Numbered from the stretch's first letter, positions 12,158 to 23,124 are shown. The stretch is DNA of 64,000 nucleotides from Citrobacter amalonaticus (GCF_002918555.1 NZ_PQMB01000001.1:558087-622086), one strand, 5' to 3'. Notes: generated from the letters alone by a model not told the origin. Program-made: numbers and translations.

Positions 12158-12173
12158 TTGAAAGCGGTTACAT
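12158..12173. promoter_or_regulatory. GalS/GalR operator of mglBAC
   Basis: TTGAAAGCGGTTACAT, a near-palindrome with the central CG and flanking AA/TT of GalR-GalS operators, directly upstream of the CRP site. It explains galactose induction of mgl through the adjacent galS product. Confidence 0.8.
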
Positions 12174-12185
12174 CCCGTCATTTGA

Positions 12186-13208
12186 TCAGTTAGTGATCGA
12201 CGCCGCATTCTGCTTTAGCGCGACAGAATGACGCCGCACAAGCGTTGGCATAAAACAGTGCGTCGCCGATAAATCCAGCGTCCCGGCAGCGCCCTGTAGC
12301 GCCAGCTCCGTCGCCATTTTTGCCATAGAAGCAATGGGATAACGCACGGTTGTCAATTGCGGATCGGTGTAGCGCGCAATGGGGATATCATCAAAACCAA
12401 TGATAGAAAGGTGTAACGGAATGGCAATGCCATTGTCTTTTAACGCCGTAAGGGCGCCTGCGGCCATACTGTCGTTGTAAGCGAAGACGGCGCTCAGCTG
12501 CAGGTTACGTCCCAGCAGCTCAACCATCGCCGACTCGCCGCCCTGCATGTCCGGCGTCCCGGTGCCAACCCAGCTTTCTGCTGGCACAATTCCCTGCTCT
12601 TTCAGGGCGCTCAGCCAACCTTCTCTGCGCATGTCGTCATCTTCTATGCCGTGGCTGGAGGCCAGATAGCCGATGCGCTGGTGCCCGTTATTGAGCAGCA
12701 TGCGGGTGGCCATTTTTGCGCCACTGATGTTATCCAGACAGACGCAGCGGTGGGCATAACCCGGCACGATACGGTTGATCAATACCATACCGGGAATGTG
12801 ATCCATAAAGTCGCCAAGTTCGCGATCGCTCAAGGCTTTGGAGTGAACAATCAACGCGTTACAGCGCTGGCGGATCAATACCTCAATCGCATGGCGCTCC
12901 TTTTCCGCTTCGTGATAGCTATTGCCAATCAGCACATATTTCTGATGCTGTTGGGCAACCAGATCCACCGCCTTCACCAGCGCGCCAAAGAAGGCATCGG
13001 AAACATCCATCACCACGACGCCAATGGTATCGCTCACCTGCGTTGCCAGCGCCTGGGCATTTGCGTTCGGGCGATAGCCTAACCGCGTAACCGCCTTCAT
13101 TACCGCTTCACGCGTATCGGGGCTGACCAGCGGGCTATTGTTCAGCACGCGGGAGACGGTCGCCACAGAGACGCCAGCCTGACGTGCCACATCACGAATG
13201 GTGATCAT
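12186..13208 (-). CDS. galS: LacI-family repressor GalS (galactose isorepressor)
   Basis: Represses mglBAC and other galactose genes and is relieved by galactose. The 340 residues comprise a LacI helix-turn-helix ([23 protein letters not shown], residues 2-24), a hinge helix and a ribose-binding-like sensor domain. An ATG at 13208 has AGGG eight bases upstream; the GTG six bases earlier is too close to that site. It is about six residues shorter at the C-terminus than E. coli GalS, ending QNAASITN. It lies immediately upstream of the operon it controls and has its own CRP and operator sites. Confidence 0.95.
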   Translation of the reverse strand: MITIRDVARQAGVSVATVSRVLNNSPLVSPDTREAVMKAVTRLGYRPNANAQALATQVSDTIGVVVMDVSDAFFGALVKAVDLVAQQHQKYVLIGNSYHEAEKERHAIEVLIRQRCNALIVHSKALSDRELGDFMDHIPGMVLINRIVPGYAHRCVCLDNISGAKMATRMLLNNGHQRIGYLASSHGIEDDDMRREGWLSALKEQGIVPAESWVGTGTPDMQGGESAMVELLGRNLQLSAVFAYNDSMAAGALTALKDNGIAIPLHLSIIGFDDIPIARYTDPQLTTVRYPIASMAKMATELALQGAAGTLDLSATHCFMPTLVRRHSVALKQNAASITN

Positions 13209-13285
13209 ATTCACTACCCTGTTTGAAATTGCAGTGGCTCACTGCACGACTGGCGGCTATTTTGTCAGCGCATGGGGAAGGACTA

Positions 13286-13301
13286 CGTGAGTATGGTCAC
13301 A
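13286..13301. promoter_or_regulatory. CRP site of galS
   Basis: CGTGAGTATGGTCACA: nine of ten half-site bases match CRP. It sits beside the autoregulatory operator. Confidence 0.75.
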
Positions 13302-13303
13302 AG

Positions 13304-13321
13304 GATGGAAACGTTTACATC
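13304..13321. promoter_or_regulatory. GalS/GalR operator of galS (autoregulation)
   Basis: GATGGAAACGTTTACATC is nearly symmetric about AACGTT, matching the GalR/GalS operator pattern, and overlaps the galS promoter region. Confidence 0.8.
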
Positions 13322-13350
13322 CGTTTTGTTAATGATTGTGATCCAGATCG

Positions 13351-14508
13351 TTATCTGGATGTATTGGATAATGATACCCCTGAAGCACGCAGGGTTAACT
13401 GACGCCACAGCCACTCTATCGGTCCCTGCCGACAGAAACGCAGCCAGATGACAGAGAAAAGAAGGTTTGCCAGCCAGACCGGAACCACAAATAGCAACAG
13501 CTCCGGACGATCAAATTTCATGAATAAACCGAACGAATAAAATAGCGTGGTGCAGATGAGAGTCTGGAGCAGATAGTTGGTAAGCGCCATTCGCCCAACA
13601 CAGGCGATGGCCAGAACGATTTTCAACCGGCTAAGCTGCGGCCAGAAACCAAACATTAATGCCGCATAGCCAATCGACTGAAACGGCGCGCCAAGTTCGC
13701 GCGGCGCCTGCAGCAAAAATGCACACCAGCGGTATGCCCACCCCAGATGCCACTGGGCAATCACCGCGGGCAGATTGATTAGCAGACCAACGGCGACCAG
13801 CAATACCCCCGTCCGGCGGTAGTGTTGCAGACTGTACTGCCCTTTCAGCCAGCCGCTGCGCATCAATGCCGCACCCAGCAGCATCATGCCCGCCAGCTGC
13901 CAGCCGTACTGCGCCCCGATGGCCAGCAAACTGTTGGACAACGCATCAACACGATTGCTGATGGCCTCCACCCCGCCATTCACTTTCCAGTATTTTTCGT
14001 ACAGCAACGCGGAGGCATCAGGCGTCCAGGCGCGGCTGGTTTCGCCACCCGAGATTGTCCCAAGCAGCAACAGCACGCCAATGCCCACCAGATAAAGCAA
14101 GACGCCCGTATTAAACAGGCTCTTCACCGACGGCGCGTCACGCACCAGTCGCCAGCAGATAAGTCCAACCAGGCCATATGCCAGCAAAATATCGCCATCC
14201 CAGAACAGCAGAGCGTGGATAAAGCCCAGCAGCACCAGCAGCGTGAGCCGCGACCGGATCCAGCGTTTACCTCGCGGCAGCAGCATTTGCAGGCCAGCGC
14301 CAAACAGCAGCGCAAAAAGGGTGAGAAATTTAACCTGGGCAAAAACATCGAGGATCGCCCATGTCCAGGCATCCTGCGAAGTGATTGCGCCATACCAGGC
14401 CGGATTAAGGTAAGCGGCCTTTGGCAAACCAAAGGCGCTGATATTCAAAAGCAGAATACCAAGGATGGCAACGCCACGGACAAAATCCAGCGTGACATTA
14501 CGCTCCAT
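13351..14508 (-). CDS. yeiB: YeiB, DUF418/DUF1624 multi-span membrane protein
   Basis: Inner-membrane protein of 385 residues with about ten spans, from the DUF418 family related to acyltransferase-like HGSNAT/OpgC proteins. The start ERNVTLDFVRGVAILGILLLN is the family signature. The ATG at 14508 (MERNVTL) gives the E. coli length; the longer open frame extends into folE. It follows folE by 11 bases and is probably co-transcribed. Substrate unknown. Confidence 0.92.
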   Translation of the reverse strand: MERNVTLDFVRGVAILGILLLNISAFGLPKAAYLNPAWYGAITSQDAWTWAILDVFAQVKFLTLFALLFGAGLQMLLPRGKRWIRSRLTLLVLLGFIHALLFWDGDILLAYGLVGLICWRLVRDAPSVKSLFNTGVLLYLVGIGVLLLLGTISGGETSRAWTPDASALLYEKYWKVNGGVEAISNRVDALSNSLLAIGAQYGWQLAGMMLLGAALMRSGWLKGQYSLQHYRRTGVLLVAVGLLINLPAVIAQWHLGWAYRWCAFLLQAPRELGAPFQSIGYAALMFGFWPQLSRLKIVLAIACVGRMALTNYLLQTLICTTLFYSFGLFMKFDRPELLLFVVPVWLANLLFSVIWLRFCRQGPIEWLWRQLTLRASGVSLSNTSR

Positions 14509-14519
14509 AGCTTCCGGCC

Positions 14520-15191
14520 TTATGAGTTGTGGTGACGCACGGCGCGCAGGAACTCCTGGCGTGTATTCTGGCTGGATTTGAACAGTCCACCCAGAGAGGT
14601 TGTCGTGGTGGCGCTGGTCGCATCGCGAATGCCGCGCGCTTTCACACAATAGTGCACCGCGTCGATAGAGACCGCCACGTTATTGGTACCAAGCAGCGTT
14701 TGCAGCGCGGTCAGGATCTGCTGAGTCAGACGTTCCTGCACCTGCGGACGCTGGGCAAAGAACTGCACAATGCGGTTAATCTTCGACAGCCCAATCACCG
14801 AATCTTTCGGAATGTAAGCGACCGTGGCCTTACCGTCGATCGTAACAAAGTGGTGCTCGCAGGTGCTGGTCAGCGTGATATCGCGCACCGTCACCATTTC
14901 ATCGACCTTCATTTTGTTTTCAATGACGGTGATCTTCGGGAAGTTGGCGTAGTCCAGGCCGGAGAAAATCTCATCGACATACATTTTGGCGATACGATGC
15001 GGCGTTTCCATCAGGCTGTCATCGCTCAGATCGAGATTCAGCAGCTGCATGATCTCGGTCATATGGCCGGAGATGAGGCGTTTGCGCGTTTCGTTATCCA
15101 TCTCATGCACGGGCGGGCGCAGCGGCGTTTCCAGCCCCCGGGCAACCAGCGCCTCATGAACCAGGGCCGCTTCTTTACTCAGTGATGGCAT
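14520..15191 (-). CDS. folE: GTP cyclohydrolase I
   Basis: Converts GTP to 7,8-dihydroneopterin triphosphate, the first step of folate synthesis (and of queuosine precursors). The 223-residue product has the zinc ligands C111 and H114 in STCEHHF and C182 in VHYCVKARG. The ATG at 15191 (MPSLSKEA) has AGGAG eight bases before it. It ends HHNS, one residue longer than E. coli FolE. Confidence 0.97.
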   Translation of the reverse strand: MPSLSKEAALVHEALVARGLETPLRPPVHEMDNETRKRLISGHMTEIMQLLNLDLSDDSLMETPHRIAKMYVDEIFSGLDYANFPKITVIENKMKVDEMVTVRDITLTSTCEHHFVTIDGKATVAYIPKDSVIGLSKINRIVQFFAQRPQVQERLTQQILTALQTLLGTNNVAVSIDAVHYCVKARGIRDATSATTTTSLGGLFKSSQNTRQEFLRAVRHHNS

Positions 15192-15419
15192 TTCTTCTTC
15201 TCCTGCAGGTGTGACGCCTCTGCCCTGCATGGGGCAAAGTTATTTGACTGGATGACTGCCTGATTATTGTGCGTGAGCCCGCGCACATAATCCAGTATTC
15301 ACAACGATAATTATTGAAATTGTCGCTGCCTTTCAGCGTACGGATTTTACTCGCTGTCCGGGAGGATGAATCAGAGTGTTAAGGTAAAGTTGTGCAGATG
15401 ATGCAGCATGTCAGACTAA

Positions 15420-16349
<930 letters not shown>

Positions 16350-16353
16350 AGTC

Positions 16354-16375
16354 GGGGGGCATCTGCCCTCCTTTT
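16354..16375 (+). terminator. Terminator after yeiG
   Basis: GGGGGGC-ATCT-GCCCTCC stem (one G-U pair) followed by TTTTCTCC, five bases after the stop. Confidence 0.7.
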
Positions 16376-16469
16376 CTCCTTTATTTCTTCATGTTTTCTT
16401 CATCTTTTCTTCAGATTTACACTTACCTATCCCATTGACTTAAAAGGTTTTCCCTTACAAACAAACTAA

Positions 16470-16498
16470 ACACAAATGATTTCAATTATCATTTGTGT
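16470..16498. promoter_or_regulatory. Fur box upstream of the TonB receptor
   Basis: Perfect 11-base arms ACACAAATGAT and ATCATTTGTGT with a 7-base centre. The ATGAT/ATCAT core and AT-rich spacing fit Fur operators, predicting iron repression of the downstream receptor. Confidence 0.75.
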
Positions 16499-16629
16499 TT
16501 ACAAAGATTCATTCTTTTGTACAATTCCCCCCGCTTCATTACCGCAAAGAATACTTAAAAGACAAATACATACACTTGTCATGGCTTTACACATGACGCG
16601 AAGTTTGACTCATTTAACGGAATGACAAA

Positions 16630-18615
16630 ATGACTATACCTCACGTTAAGGCCGTTGCCGTCGCAGTTTGCACGGCATGCCTCCCATCGCTCGTTCATGC
16701 TGCCGATCAGGATACCGTTGTTGTGACCGCTACGGGATTTGAGCAGAAAATTCAAAACGCCCCTGCTTCCATCTCCGTTATCACCAAACAGCAGCTTGAA
16801 GATAAAGCCTACCGCGATGTTACCGATGCGCTGAAAGATGTGCCCGGCGTAGTGGTGACCGGCGGCGGTAGCAGCAGCGATATCAGCATCCGCGGGATGG
16901 CGTCACAGTACACGCTATTCCTGGTCAACGGTAAACGCATCAGTACCCGCGGCACGCGTCCGAACAGCGACAACGCCGGGATCGAACAAGGCTGGCTGCC
17001 GCCGCTGGAGTCTATCGAACGCATCGAGGTTATTCGTGGCCCGATGTCATCGCTCTACGGTTCGGATGCGATGGGCGGCGTGATTAACGTGATCACCAAA
17101 AAAGTTTCTAACACCAAAGGCTGGACCGGCTCATTGCATGGCGATGCCACCTTCCAGGAAGACCGGGATTCCGGTGATTTATACCAGACCAACGCTTATG
17201 CCTCTGGCCCACTGATTGATGGATTACTGGGGGCAAAAGTCACCGGACTCCTGTCTCGCCGCGCGGAAGACAAAATCGTCAATGGTTACAACGAGCAGCG
17301 CCTGCGCAACGGCGGCTTAACGCTTAACTTCACGCCGGATGAGAAGAATGATATTGACTTCGATATCGCACGTGAATTGCAGGATCGTGACAGTACCCCT
17401 GGCAAGTCAATGGCGGAAGAAAGCTGCCGCAACGGTAGCTGTAAGCCAAACAGCAAAAGCGAAAACCGCTATGAGCACACCACATATTCACTGACCCACA
17501 GCGGCTATTACGACGACTTCAATACTACCAGCTACGTTCAGCAGGAAGAGACGAACAACCCTGGTCGCCAGATGAAGTCTTACAACACCATCTTTAACAA
17601 CCAGAACCAGATCTTCCTCGGCGCGCATACCCTGACGTTGGGGGGTCAGTATCGTTATGAAAAACTCAGCGATAACGGTAACCAGCTGAAAGCCTACGAA
17701 GATGTGAACAAGCTGACTCGCTGGAGCTGGGCGCTGTTTGCTGAAGATGAGTGGGCAATGACCGACAGCTTTACGCTGACCGGGGGTATCCGTATGGATA
17801 AAGATGAAAACTACGGTGACAACTGGACGCCACGCGGTTACGGCGTCTGGCACCTGACCGATCGGTGGACCTTAAAAGGCGGCGTCTCTGCGGGTTACCG
17901 TGCGCCGGACCTGCGCCAGTCCTCCCCGACCTGGGGCCAGGTAACCGGCGGCGGTCGTCTGAACGGTATTATTGTGGGGAATGCAGATCTGAAGCCAGAA
18001 AAGAGCCTGAGCGAAGAGCTGGCCCTGTTGTGGGATAACGGCGACAACCTCAACGCTGGCGTGACGCTGTTCAATACCGATTTTAAAGATAAGATCACCG
18101 AAGTGCGTCGTTGCAACAGCAGTTCAGACCCTGCGTGCACTATCGGCGGAGAAACCTATGACTTTGTCAGCGACCGCGTCAACGTTGATAAAGCCAATAT
18201 GCGCGGCGTGGAATCCACCTTTGGCTGGAAGATAACCCGCGATCTCAACTGGACGGCGAACTACACCTATACCGAATCTGAGCAGAAAAGCGGTCAGTTC
18301 TCTGGCAAACCGTTAAACAAAATGCCGAAGCACATGTTTAATACCACGCTGGACTGGCAGGCAATGCAGGATGTGGGCTTCTGGAGTCGTTTGAACTTCC
18401 GCGGCAAAACTTCCGAATATCTGAGCCGTACGTCCATGTCTCAGGGAACGCCTTCTTACACTCAGGTTGACGTGGGTGTTCGCTATAACGCCTACAAGGA
18501 TCTGCTGTTAACCGCAGGTGTCTACAACGTTCTGGATAAACAGATCGACTACGACACCTATGACACTATTCTCGATGGCCGCCGTTATACCGTTGGCGTA
18601 ACCTGGAACTTCTAA
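16630..18615 (+). CDS. TonB-dependent siderophore receptor (CirA/FepA/IroN-like)
   Basis: Outer-membrane gated barrel of 661 residues, predicted to import ferric catecholate siderophores using TonB-ExbBD. A signal peptide ends at VHA (24). A TonB box DTVVVTATG follows (about 28-36), then a plug domain with NAPASISVIT, SIRGM and IERIEVIRGPMSSLYGSDAMGGVINVIT, and a 22-strand-type barrel ending in aromatic F661. It occupies the place of E. coli cirA, between yeiG and lysP, but on the opposite strand. The barrel differs clearly from CirA, so the name cirA is not applied. Two cysteine pairs (CRNGSC; CNSSSDPAC) mark extracellular loops. Ligand unknown; a colicin or phage receptor role is possible. 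Confidence 0.85.
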   Translation: MTIPHVKAVAVAVCTACLPSLVHAADQDTVVVTATGFEQKIQNAPASISVITKQQLEDKAYRDVTDALKDVPGVVVTGGGSSSDISIRGMASQYTLFLVNGKRISTRGTRPNSDNAGIEQGWLPPLESIERIEVIRGPMSSLYGSDAMGGVINVITKKVSNTKGWTGSLHGDATFQEDRDSGDLYQTNAYASGPLIDGLLGAKVTGLLSRRAEDKIVNGYNEQRLRNGGLTLNFTPDEKNDIDFDIARELQDRDSTPGKSMAEESCRNGSCKPNSKSENRYEHTTYSLTHSGYYDDFNTTSYVQQEETNNPGRQMKSYNTIFNNQNQIFLGAHTLTLGGQYRYEKLSDNGNQLKAYEDVNKLTRWSWALFAEDEWAMTDSFTLTGGIRMDKDENYGDNWTPRGYGVWHLTDRWTLKGGVSAGYRAPDLRQSSPTWGQVTGGGRLNGIIVGNADLKPEKSLSEELALLWDNGDNLNAGVTLFNTDFKDKITEVRRCNSSSDPACTIGGETYDFVSDRVNVDKANMRGVESTFGWKITRDLNWTANYTYTESEQKSGQFSGKPLNKMPKHMFNTTLDWQAMQDVGFWSRLNFRGKTSEYLSRTSMSQGTPSYTQVDVGVRYNAYKDLLLTAGVYNVLDKQIDYDTYDTILDGRRYTVGVTWNF

Positions 18616-18630
18616 GTTCAGCACCACGAC

Positions 18631-18665
18631 AAAAAGCCCCGAGACAACAAATTTCGGGGCTTTTT
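18631..18665 (+). terminator. Terminator after the TonB receptor
   Basis: AAAAAGCCCCGA/TTCGGGGCTTTTT with an A-tract before and T-tract after the stem. Confidence 0.9.
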
Positions 18666-18855
18666 ATCCCCTTTGCCGGACTCTGGCAGCTGGCGCTGAT
18701 GCGATGCCGCTGCGTTAAAGAGGCTGCCGCCCGGAAAATCAACCAGGAACAGGCAGGGATCGCTCAACGACAATCCCGTAATTTTGCTGGCAATATGTCC
18801 ACATTTTCGCCCGGCATAAATTCCGGAGCATGCAGTTATTGCTGCTCGCCAATCA

Positions 18856-19275
18856 TCATTCTGGCCGAATCAAAAAGTGCCAGTACGTGTGAATATCCAG
18901 CTGCCGCTCTTCCACCATCATCAGGGCAATAATGTCCCCCCAGCAGAAGCAGTGACTGTTCAAACAAACTGGCCATTGGCTGTTGCGAGACAATTTCATC
19001 CGGTAAGCACAATTTGCTGGTCACCGGAATACGTAAAAAGTGGTCACAAACCGCTTTCATTGAGCTGTCAGGATTAGCGCCAATATGAACAACGGCGGCC
19101 TTAAACATTTTGGCTTTTCTGGCAATTCCCAGCGGAAACCATGTCTCACCGCTACCGGAGCCGACAATGAGCAGATCATTCTCCGTGATGGCAGGCTCGG
19201 TAATTTGTCCGACAACAACGGTATTGATTCCCGGATGAGCCAGACGCTTTGCAATCGCCTGTAGCGATAAAAGTA
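18856..19275 (-). pseudogene. 5'-truncated, frameshifted 6-phospho-3-hexuloisomerase-like (SIS) gene
   Basis: On the minus strand one frame reads AKRLAHPGINTVVVG, then NDLLIVGSGSGET, HIGANPDSS and QPMASLFEQSLLLLG, in the order of HxlB-type SIS isomerases. The expected start, including the GAGRSGL phosphosugar loop, is missing, so some 45 N-terminal residues are gone. After LLLLG the frame shifts at a six-cytosine run (18936-18941, plus strand). In the next frame it continues DIIALMMVEERQLDIHTY and stops at 18856-18858, restoring the normal family C-terminus. There is no ribosome site. The left part of the gap, 18666-18855, shows nothing recognisable. The family annotation is from motif memory. 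Confidence 0.7.
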
Positions 19276-19398
19276 CCGGAGAACTTACGTGCGGTTTCGT
19301 CTCCGGGCGGTCATGGGGTGAGACAGCCCTGGATGATTAACTCACGGGATATGACGCTCGGCGAAATTTCCCGATAAAGCGCAATGAACCATAAAAAA

Positions 19399-19435
19399 AA
19401 GCCAGTCCGCTGCGCCGCGGACTGGCTTCTTTTAT
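19399..19435 (-). terminator. lysP terminator
   Basis: AAGCCAGTCCGC/GCGGACTGGCTT stem, 12 pairs, followed on the minus strand by an eight-T run. Confidence 0.92.
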
Positions 19436-19448
19436 TCAATCTGCGTTT

Positions 19449-20924
19449 TTAATGCGTCTTCTTCACGCGCTCAGGGAAGTGCATTTCACTGTAGCGAACA
19501 AAGTGTGTTCCCTTCGTCAGCTTGTAGCCAAACCAGATAATCAGGAACAGCGGAATACCGATATAGGTTGCCGCAACGCCACCCCAGTCGATGGTGTCTT
19601 TCAGAAACGCTTCATAGTTCTGACCCAGTGTGATGATCAGGCACAATACGAAGGCGAAAATCGGTCCCAGCGGGAAGAAACCGGAGCGATATGGCAGTTC
19701 ACTCACGTCGCGCCCCTGCAGCACATAACCCCGACGGAAACGATAGTGGCTAATGGCAATCCCCAGCCAGGCGATAAAGCCCGTCATACCCGAGGTGTTC
19801 AGCAGCCACAGGTAGACGGTCTGGTTACCAAACATAGAGGTCAGGAAGCACAGACCAGCAACCACCGTCGTGGCATACAGCGCATTGCGTGGAACGCCGC
19901 CACGCGACAGTTTAGAGAAAATACGTGGCGCTTTGCCATCGCAGGCCAGGGTGTAGAGCATACGGGTTGAGGCGTACATCCCGGAGTTACCCGCCGACAG
20001 CACCGCCGTCAGGATAACCGCGTTCATCACCGCCGCAGCGGAAAGCAAACCCGCATGCTGGAACACCAGGGTGAACGGGCTGACGCTGATGTCTTTAACA
20101 TCGTTACGCAGCAGACTCGGATCGGTGTAAGGAATGATCAGGCTGATAATCAGGATCGCGAACACGTAGAACAGCAGAATTCGCCAGAAAACCTGACGCA
20201 CGGCACGCGGAATGTTCTTCTCTGGATCTTCAGACTCACCCGCAGCAATACCGATAAGCTCGGTCCCCTGGAAGGAGAAGCCGACAATCATCGCCACGCC
20301 AATCATCGCCGCAAAGCCGCCGGCAAACGGCGCATCGCCCGTCGTCCAGTTGCTCCAGCCCACCGGCTCCACGCCTTTAAAGATGCCGATAATCATCATC
20401 ACGCCAACGACGATGAAGATAATGACGGTCGCCACTTTAATCAGTGAGAACCAGTATTCGGCTTCACCAAAGCCTCTGACCGAAATGTAGTTCAGCAGGA
20501 AGATCACGCAGAGGAATAACGCACTCCAGATCCAGCCCGGCGTGTCGGGGAACCACCAGCTCATCACCAGCTGCGCCGCTACAAGGTCAACGGCGATCGT
20601 TACCGCCCAGTTGTACCAGTAGTTCCAGCCCAGCGCGAAGCCAAAACCTTCTTCAACATAGTTCTGACCGTAGGTGGCAAACGAACCGGATACCGGCATG
20701 TATGCCGCCAGTTCGCCGAGACTGGTCATCAGGAAGTACACCATCAGGCCAATCAGAATATAAGAAAACAGCGCGCCGCCCGGACCCGCCGCAGAAATAG
20801 TTGCACCAGATGCAACAAAGAGACCCGTACCAATGGAGCCGCCAATGGCAATCATTGTCAGGTGACGCGCCTTCAGTTCACGACGTAGCGTGGGCGCTTC
20901 TGTGGTTTTAGTTTCGGAAACCAT
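19449..20924 (-). CDS. lysP: Lysine-specific permease
   Basis: Inner-membrane lysine:H+ symporter of the APC superfamily that also senses lysine for CadC. The 491 residues have twelve spans. The amino-acid permease signature IAIGGSIGTGLFVASG (span 1) and the unusually long N-terminal basic segment RRELKARHLT are present. The product is two residues longer than E. coli LysP. It is a single gene with a strong terminator. Confidence 0.96.
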   Translation of the reverse strand: MVSETKTTEAPTLRRELKARHLTMIAIGGSIGTGLFVASGATISAAGPGGALFSYILIGLMVYFLMTSLGELAAYMPVSGSFATYGQNYVEEGFGFALGWNYWYNWAVTIAVDLVAAQLVMSWWFPDTPGWIWSALFLCVIFLLNYISVRGFGEAEYWFSLIKVATVIIFIVVGVMMIIGIFKGVEPVGWSNWTTGDAPFAGGFAAMIGVAMIVGFSFQGTELIGIAAGESEDPEKNIPRAVRQVFWRILLFYVFAILIISLIIPYTDPSLLRNDVKDISVSPFTLVFQHAGLLSAAAVMNAVILTAVLSAGNSGMYASTRMLYTLACDGKAPRIFSKLSRGGVPRNALYATTVVAGLCFLTSMFGNQTVYLWLLNTSGMTGFIAWLGIAISHYRFRRGYVLQGRDVSELPYRSGFFPLGPIFAFVLCLIITLGQNYEAFLKDTIDWGGVAATYIGIPLFLIIWFGYKLTKGTHFVRYSEMHFPERVKKTH

Positions 20925-21041
20925 GTGAAAATGCTATCCATCCAAAAAATGAGGCAAGATTGTAGCAGACGAAACGCGTTCCTTCCGGCACAAATACGCT
21001 GTTATAAGAGACCTTCATGACTGGCCGCGGATTATAAGTAA

Positions 21042-21104
21042 CGTGTAGGCCGGAGAAGACGTTTTAACGTCATCATCCGGCAAAGGCGCGATGCCTTATC
21101 CGGT
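21042..21104. repeat. REP/BIME element between lysP and yeiE
   Basis: GTAGGCCGGAGAAGACG followed by CGTCATCATCCGGCA forms one REP palindrome; the GATGCCTTATCCGG that follows is an inverted second REP. It overlaps the space just after the yeiE stop. Confidence 0.8.
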
Positions 21105-21112
21105 CTGCGAAG

Positions 21113-21976
21113 TTATTCGCAGTAACTCAGGAAACGCTGTAAAGCATTGGAGAGATGTTTTTGGCGATGATGAATACGCCATAGCGTACGAACCAGACGC
21201 GGGAGCGGCACCGCAACTTCACTTAATGTCCCGGCCTGAAGCTGTTCTTCAATCACGCGCCGTGACAAACAGCTGATACCCAGTCCATGACGAACGGCGT
21301 GCTTAATGGCCTCAGAGTTTCCCAACTCCATCGCCATCTGAAACTTCGGCAAATGCGACAGCAGCAGATAATCGACAATTTCACGGGTGCCGGAACCGCG
21401 CTCGCGCAGGATCCAGGGGGCGGCGGCCAGTTGCTCAAGCGTTACCGGTCCCTGCGCCAGCGGCGAAGACGGCGCGGTCAACACCACCAGCTCATCTTCC
21501 AGCCAGGGTTCGGAGACAATTTCCGTATTGTGGCACGGACCTTCTATCAGGCCGATATCCACCCGAAAATCGAGTACCGCATTGATGACATCCTGGCTGT
21601 TACCCACGCTCAGCTCCAGCGGCAGATCAGGATAATCATGACGATAGCGGGCAATAACGCCAGGTAACACGTAGTTTCCGATGGTGCTACTGGCATAGAC
21701 CCGAATAGCGCCATTATCTTTGCGAAACAGCTGTTCTATCTCAACAGTCTGCTCCAGCAGCGCCAGCGCACGCGGATACAATAAACGCCCATGTTCGTTA
21801 ACCACCAGCCGTTTGCCGACGCGGTCAAACAGCTGTACGCCGAGCTGCCCCTCCAGATCGGTAAGCGCGGCGCTGACGGCAGATTGCGACAACGCGAGCA
21901 TAACCGACGCCTGAGTCGTCGAACCACTTTTGAGGACTTCCGTAAACACTTCTAGTTGTCGCAGGGTGATGTGCAT
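21113..21976 (-). CDS. yeiE: LysR-family regulator YeiE
   Basis: Regulator of 287 residues: winged helix at 1-60 ([21 protein letters not shown], then [14 protein letters not shown]) and an effector domain with the CysB-like sulfur-compound site. In Salmonella and E. coli YeiE responds to sulfite and also influences iron genes. It diverges from yeiH, its likely target, across a 98-bp AT-rich gap. It lacks a few C-terminal residues relative to E. coli, ending LQRFLSYCE. Confidence 0.92.
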   Translation of the reverse strand: MHITLRQLEVFTEVLKSGSTTQASVMLALSQSAVSAALTDLEGQLGVQLFDRVGKRLVVNEHGRLLYPRALALLEQTVEIEQLFRKDNGAIRVYASSTIGNYVLPGVIARYRHDYPDLPLELSVGNSQDVINAVLDFRVDIGLIEGPCHNTEIVSEPWLEDELVVLTAPSSPLAQGPVTLEQLAAAPWILRERGSGTREIVDYLLLSHLPKFQMAMELGNSEAIKHAVRHGLGISCLSRRVIEEQLQAGTLSEVAVPLPRLVRTLWRIHHRQKHLSNALQRFLSYCE

Positions 21977-22001
21977 TGTCGCTTACCACTTATAAAGATT
22001 A

Positions 22002-22017
22002 ATTATAAATATATAAT
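22002..22017. promoter_or_regulatory. Candidate YeiE binding palindrome
   Basis: ATTATA-N4-TATAAT in the middle of the yeiE-yeiH gap fits a T-N11-A LysR box. The surrounding DNA is AT-rich, so part of the symmetry may be chance. Confidence 0.4.
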
Positions 22018-22074
22018 CAATTTTATTTTTAAACCAGTTCGCCGTAACATTTTGCCCATATAAAGGAGAAGGTT

Positions 22075-23124
22075 ATGACAGAACTCACTTTACAGAACCA
22101 TCGTCGTACAGTGTGGCATTTTATTCCGGGGCTCGCCCTGAGTGCAGTAATTACCGGGCTCGCCCTGTGGGGAGGCTCCATTCCCGCCGTGGCGGGGGCG
22201 GGATTCAGCGCCCTTACCTTAGCCATTTTAGTCGGAATGGTTATTGGCAATACCGTCTATCCACACATCTGGAAAAGCTGTGACGGCGGCGTGATCTTTG
22301 CCAAACAGCACCTGCTGCGCCTGGGGATCATTCTTTACGGTTTTCGTCTGACTTTCGCACAGATTGCCGACGTCGGCATCAGCGGGATCGTAATTGACGT
22401 TCTGACGCTTTCCAGCACCTTTATGCTGGCCTGCGTCCTCGGGCAGAAGGTGTTCGGTCTGGATCGCCATACCAGCTGGTTGATTGGCGCGGGCAGCAGT
22501 ATCTGTGGCGCAGCGGCGGTGCTGGCAACAGAACCGGTGGTAAAAGCTGAAGCCAGTAAAGTGACGGTCGCCGTGGCTACCGTTGTTATCTTCGGCACGC
22601 TGGCTATCTTCCTTTATCCTGCAATGTACCCGTGGCTTTCGCACTGGTTCAGCCCGGAAAACTACGGGATTTACATTGGTTCAACCATGCATGAAGTGGC
22701 GCAGGTGGTCGCTGCCGGTCACGCCATTAGCCCGGATGCAGAAAACGCGGCGGTGATTGCCAAAATGCTGCGCGTGATGATGCTGGCGCCGTTCCTTATC
22801 CTCCTGGCGGCACGTGTCAAACAGCTCTCACCGGCAACCGGCGCAGAAAAAAGCAAAATCACCATTCCGTGGTTTGCCGTGCTGTTCATCGTCGTGGCGA
22901 TCTTTAACTCGTTCCACCTGCTGCCGAAGGCCGTCGTGGACATGCTGATTACGCTGGATACCGTACTGCTGGCGATGGCGATGGCCGCACTGGGACTTAC
23001 CACTCACGTGAGTGCGCTGAAGAAAGCCGGGGCGAAACCGTTGCTGATGGCGCTGATGCTGTTTGCCTGGCTGATTGTCGGCGGTGGCGCGATTAACATC
23101 CTGATTCACCACCTTATTGCATAA
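22075..23124 (+). CDS. yeiH: YeiH, UPF0324 putative sulfur-compound exporter
   Basis: Inner-membrane protein of 349 residues with about ten spans, family UPF0324 (PSE/YeiH). Conserved [12 protein letters not shown] and [13 protein letters not shown] blocks are present. Adjacent divergent yeiE and reports of sulfite response support export of sulfite or a related anion, an inference. AAGGAGAAGGTT precedes the ATG. Confidence 0.92.
   Translation: MTELTLQNHRRTVWHFIPGLALSAVITGLALWGGSIPAVAGAGFSALTLAILVGMVIGNTVYPHIWKSCDGGVIFAKQHLLRLGIILYGFRLTFAQIADVGISGIVIDVLTLSSTFMLACVLGQKVFGLDRHTSWLIGAGSSICGAAAVLATEPVVKAEASKVTVAVATVVIFGTLAIFLYPAMYPWLSHWFSPENYGIYIGSTMHEVAQVVAAGHAISPDAENAAVIAKMLRVMMLAPFLILLAARVKQLSPATGAEKSKITIPWFAVLFIVVAIFNSFHLLPKAVVDMLITLDTVLLAMAMAALGLTTHVSALKKAGAKPLLMALMLFAWLIVGGGAINILIHHLIA

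Noticed and set aside
13822-14535. 237-residue plus-strand frame antisense to yeiB
   Set aside because: Gln/His-rich antisense product with no homology features; yeiB is well supported.
18699-18932. 77-residue plus-strand frame after the TonB receptor
   Set aside because: Runs through the degraded SIS remnant on the other strand; no motifs, so treated as decay DNA.
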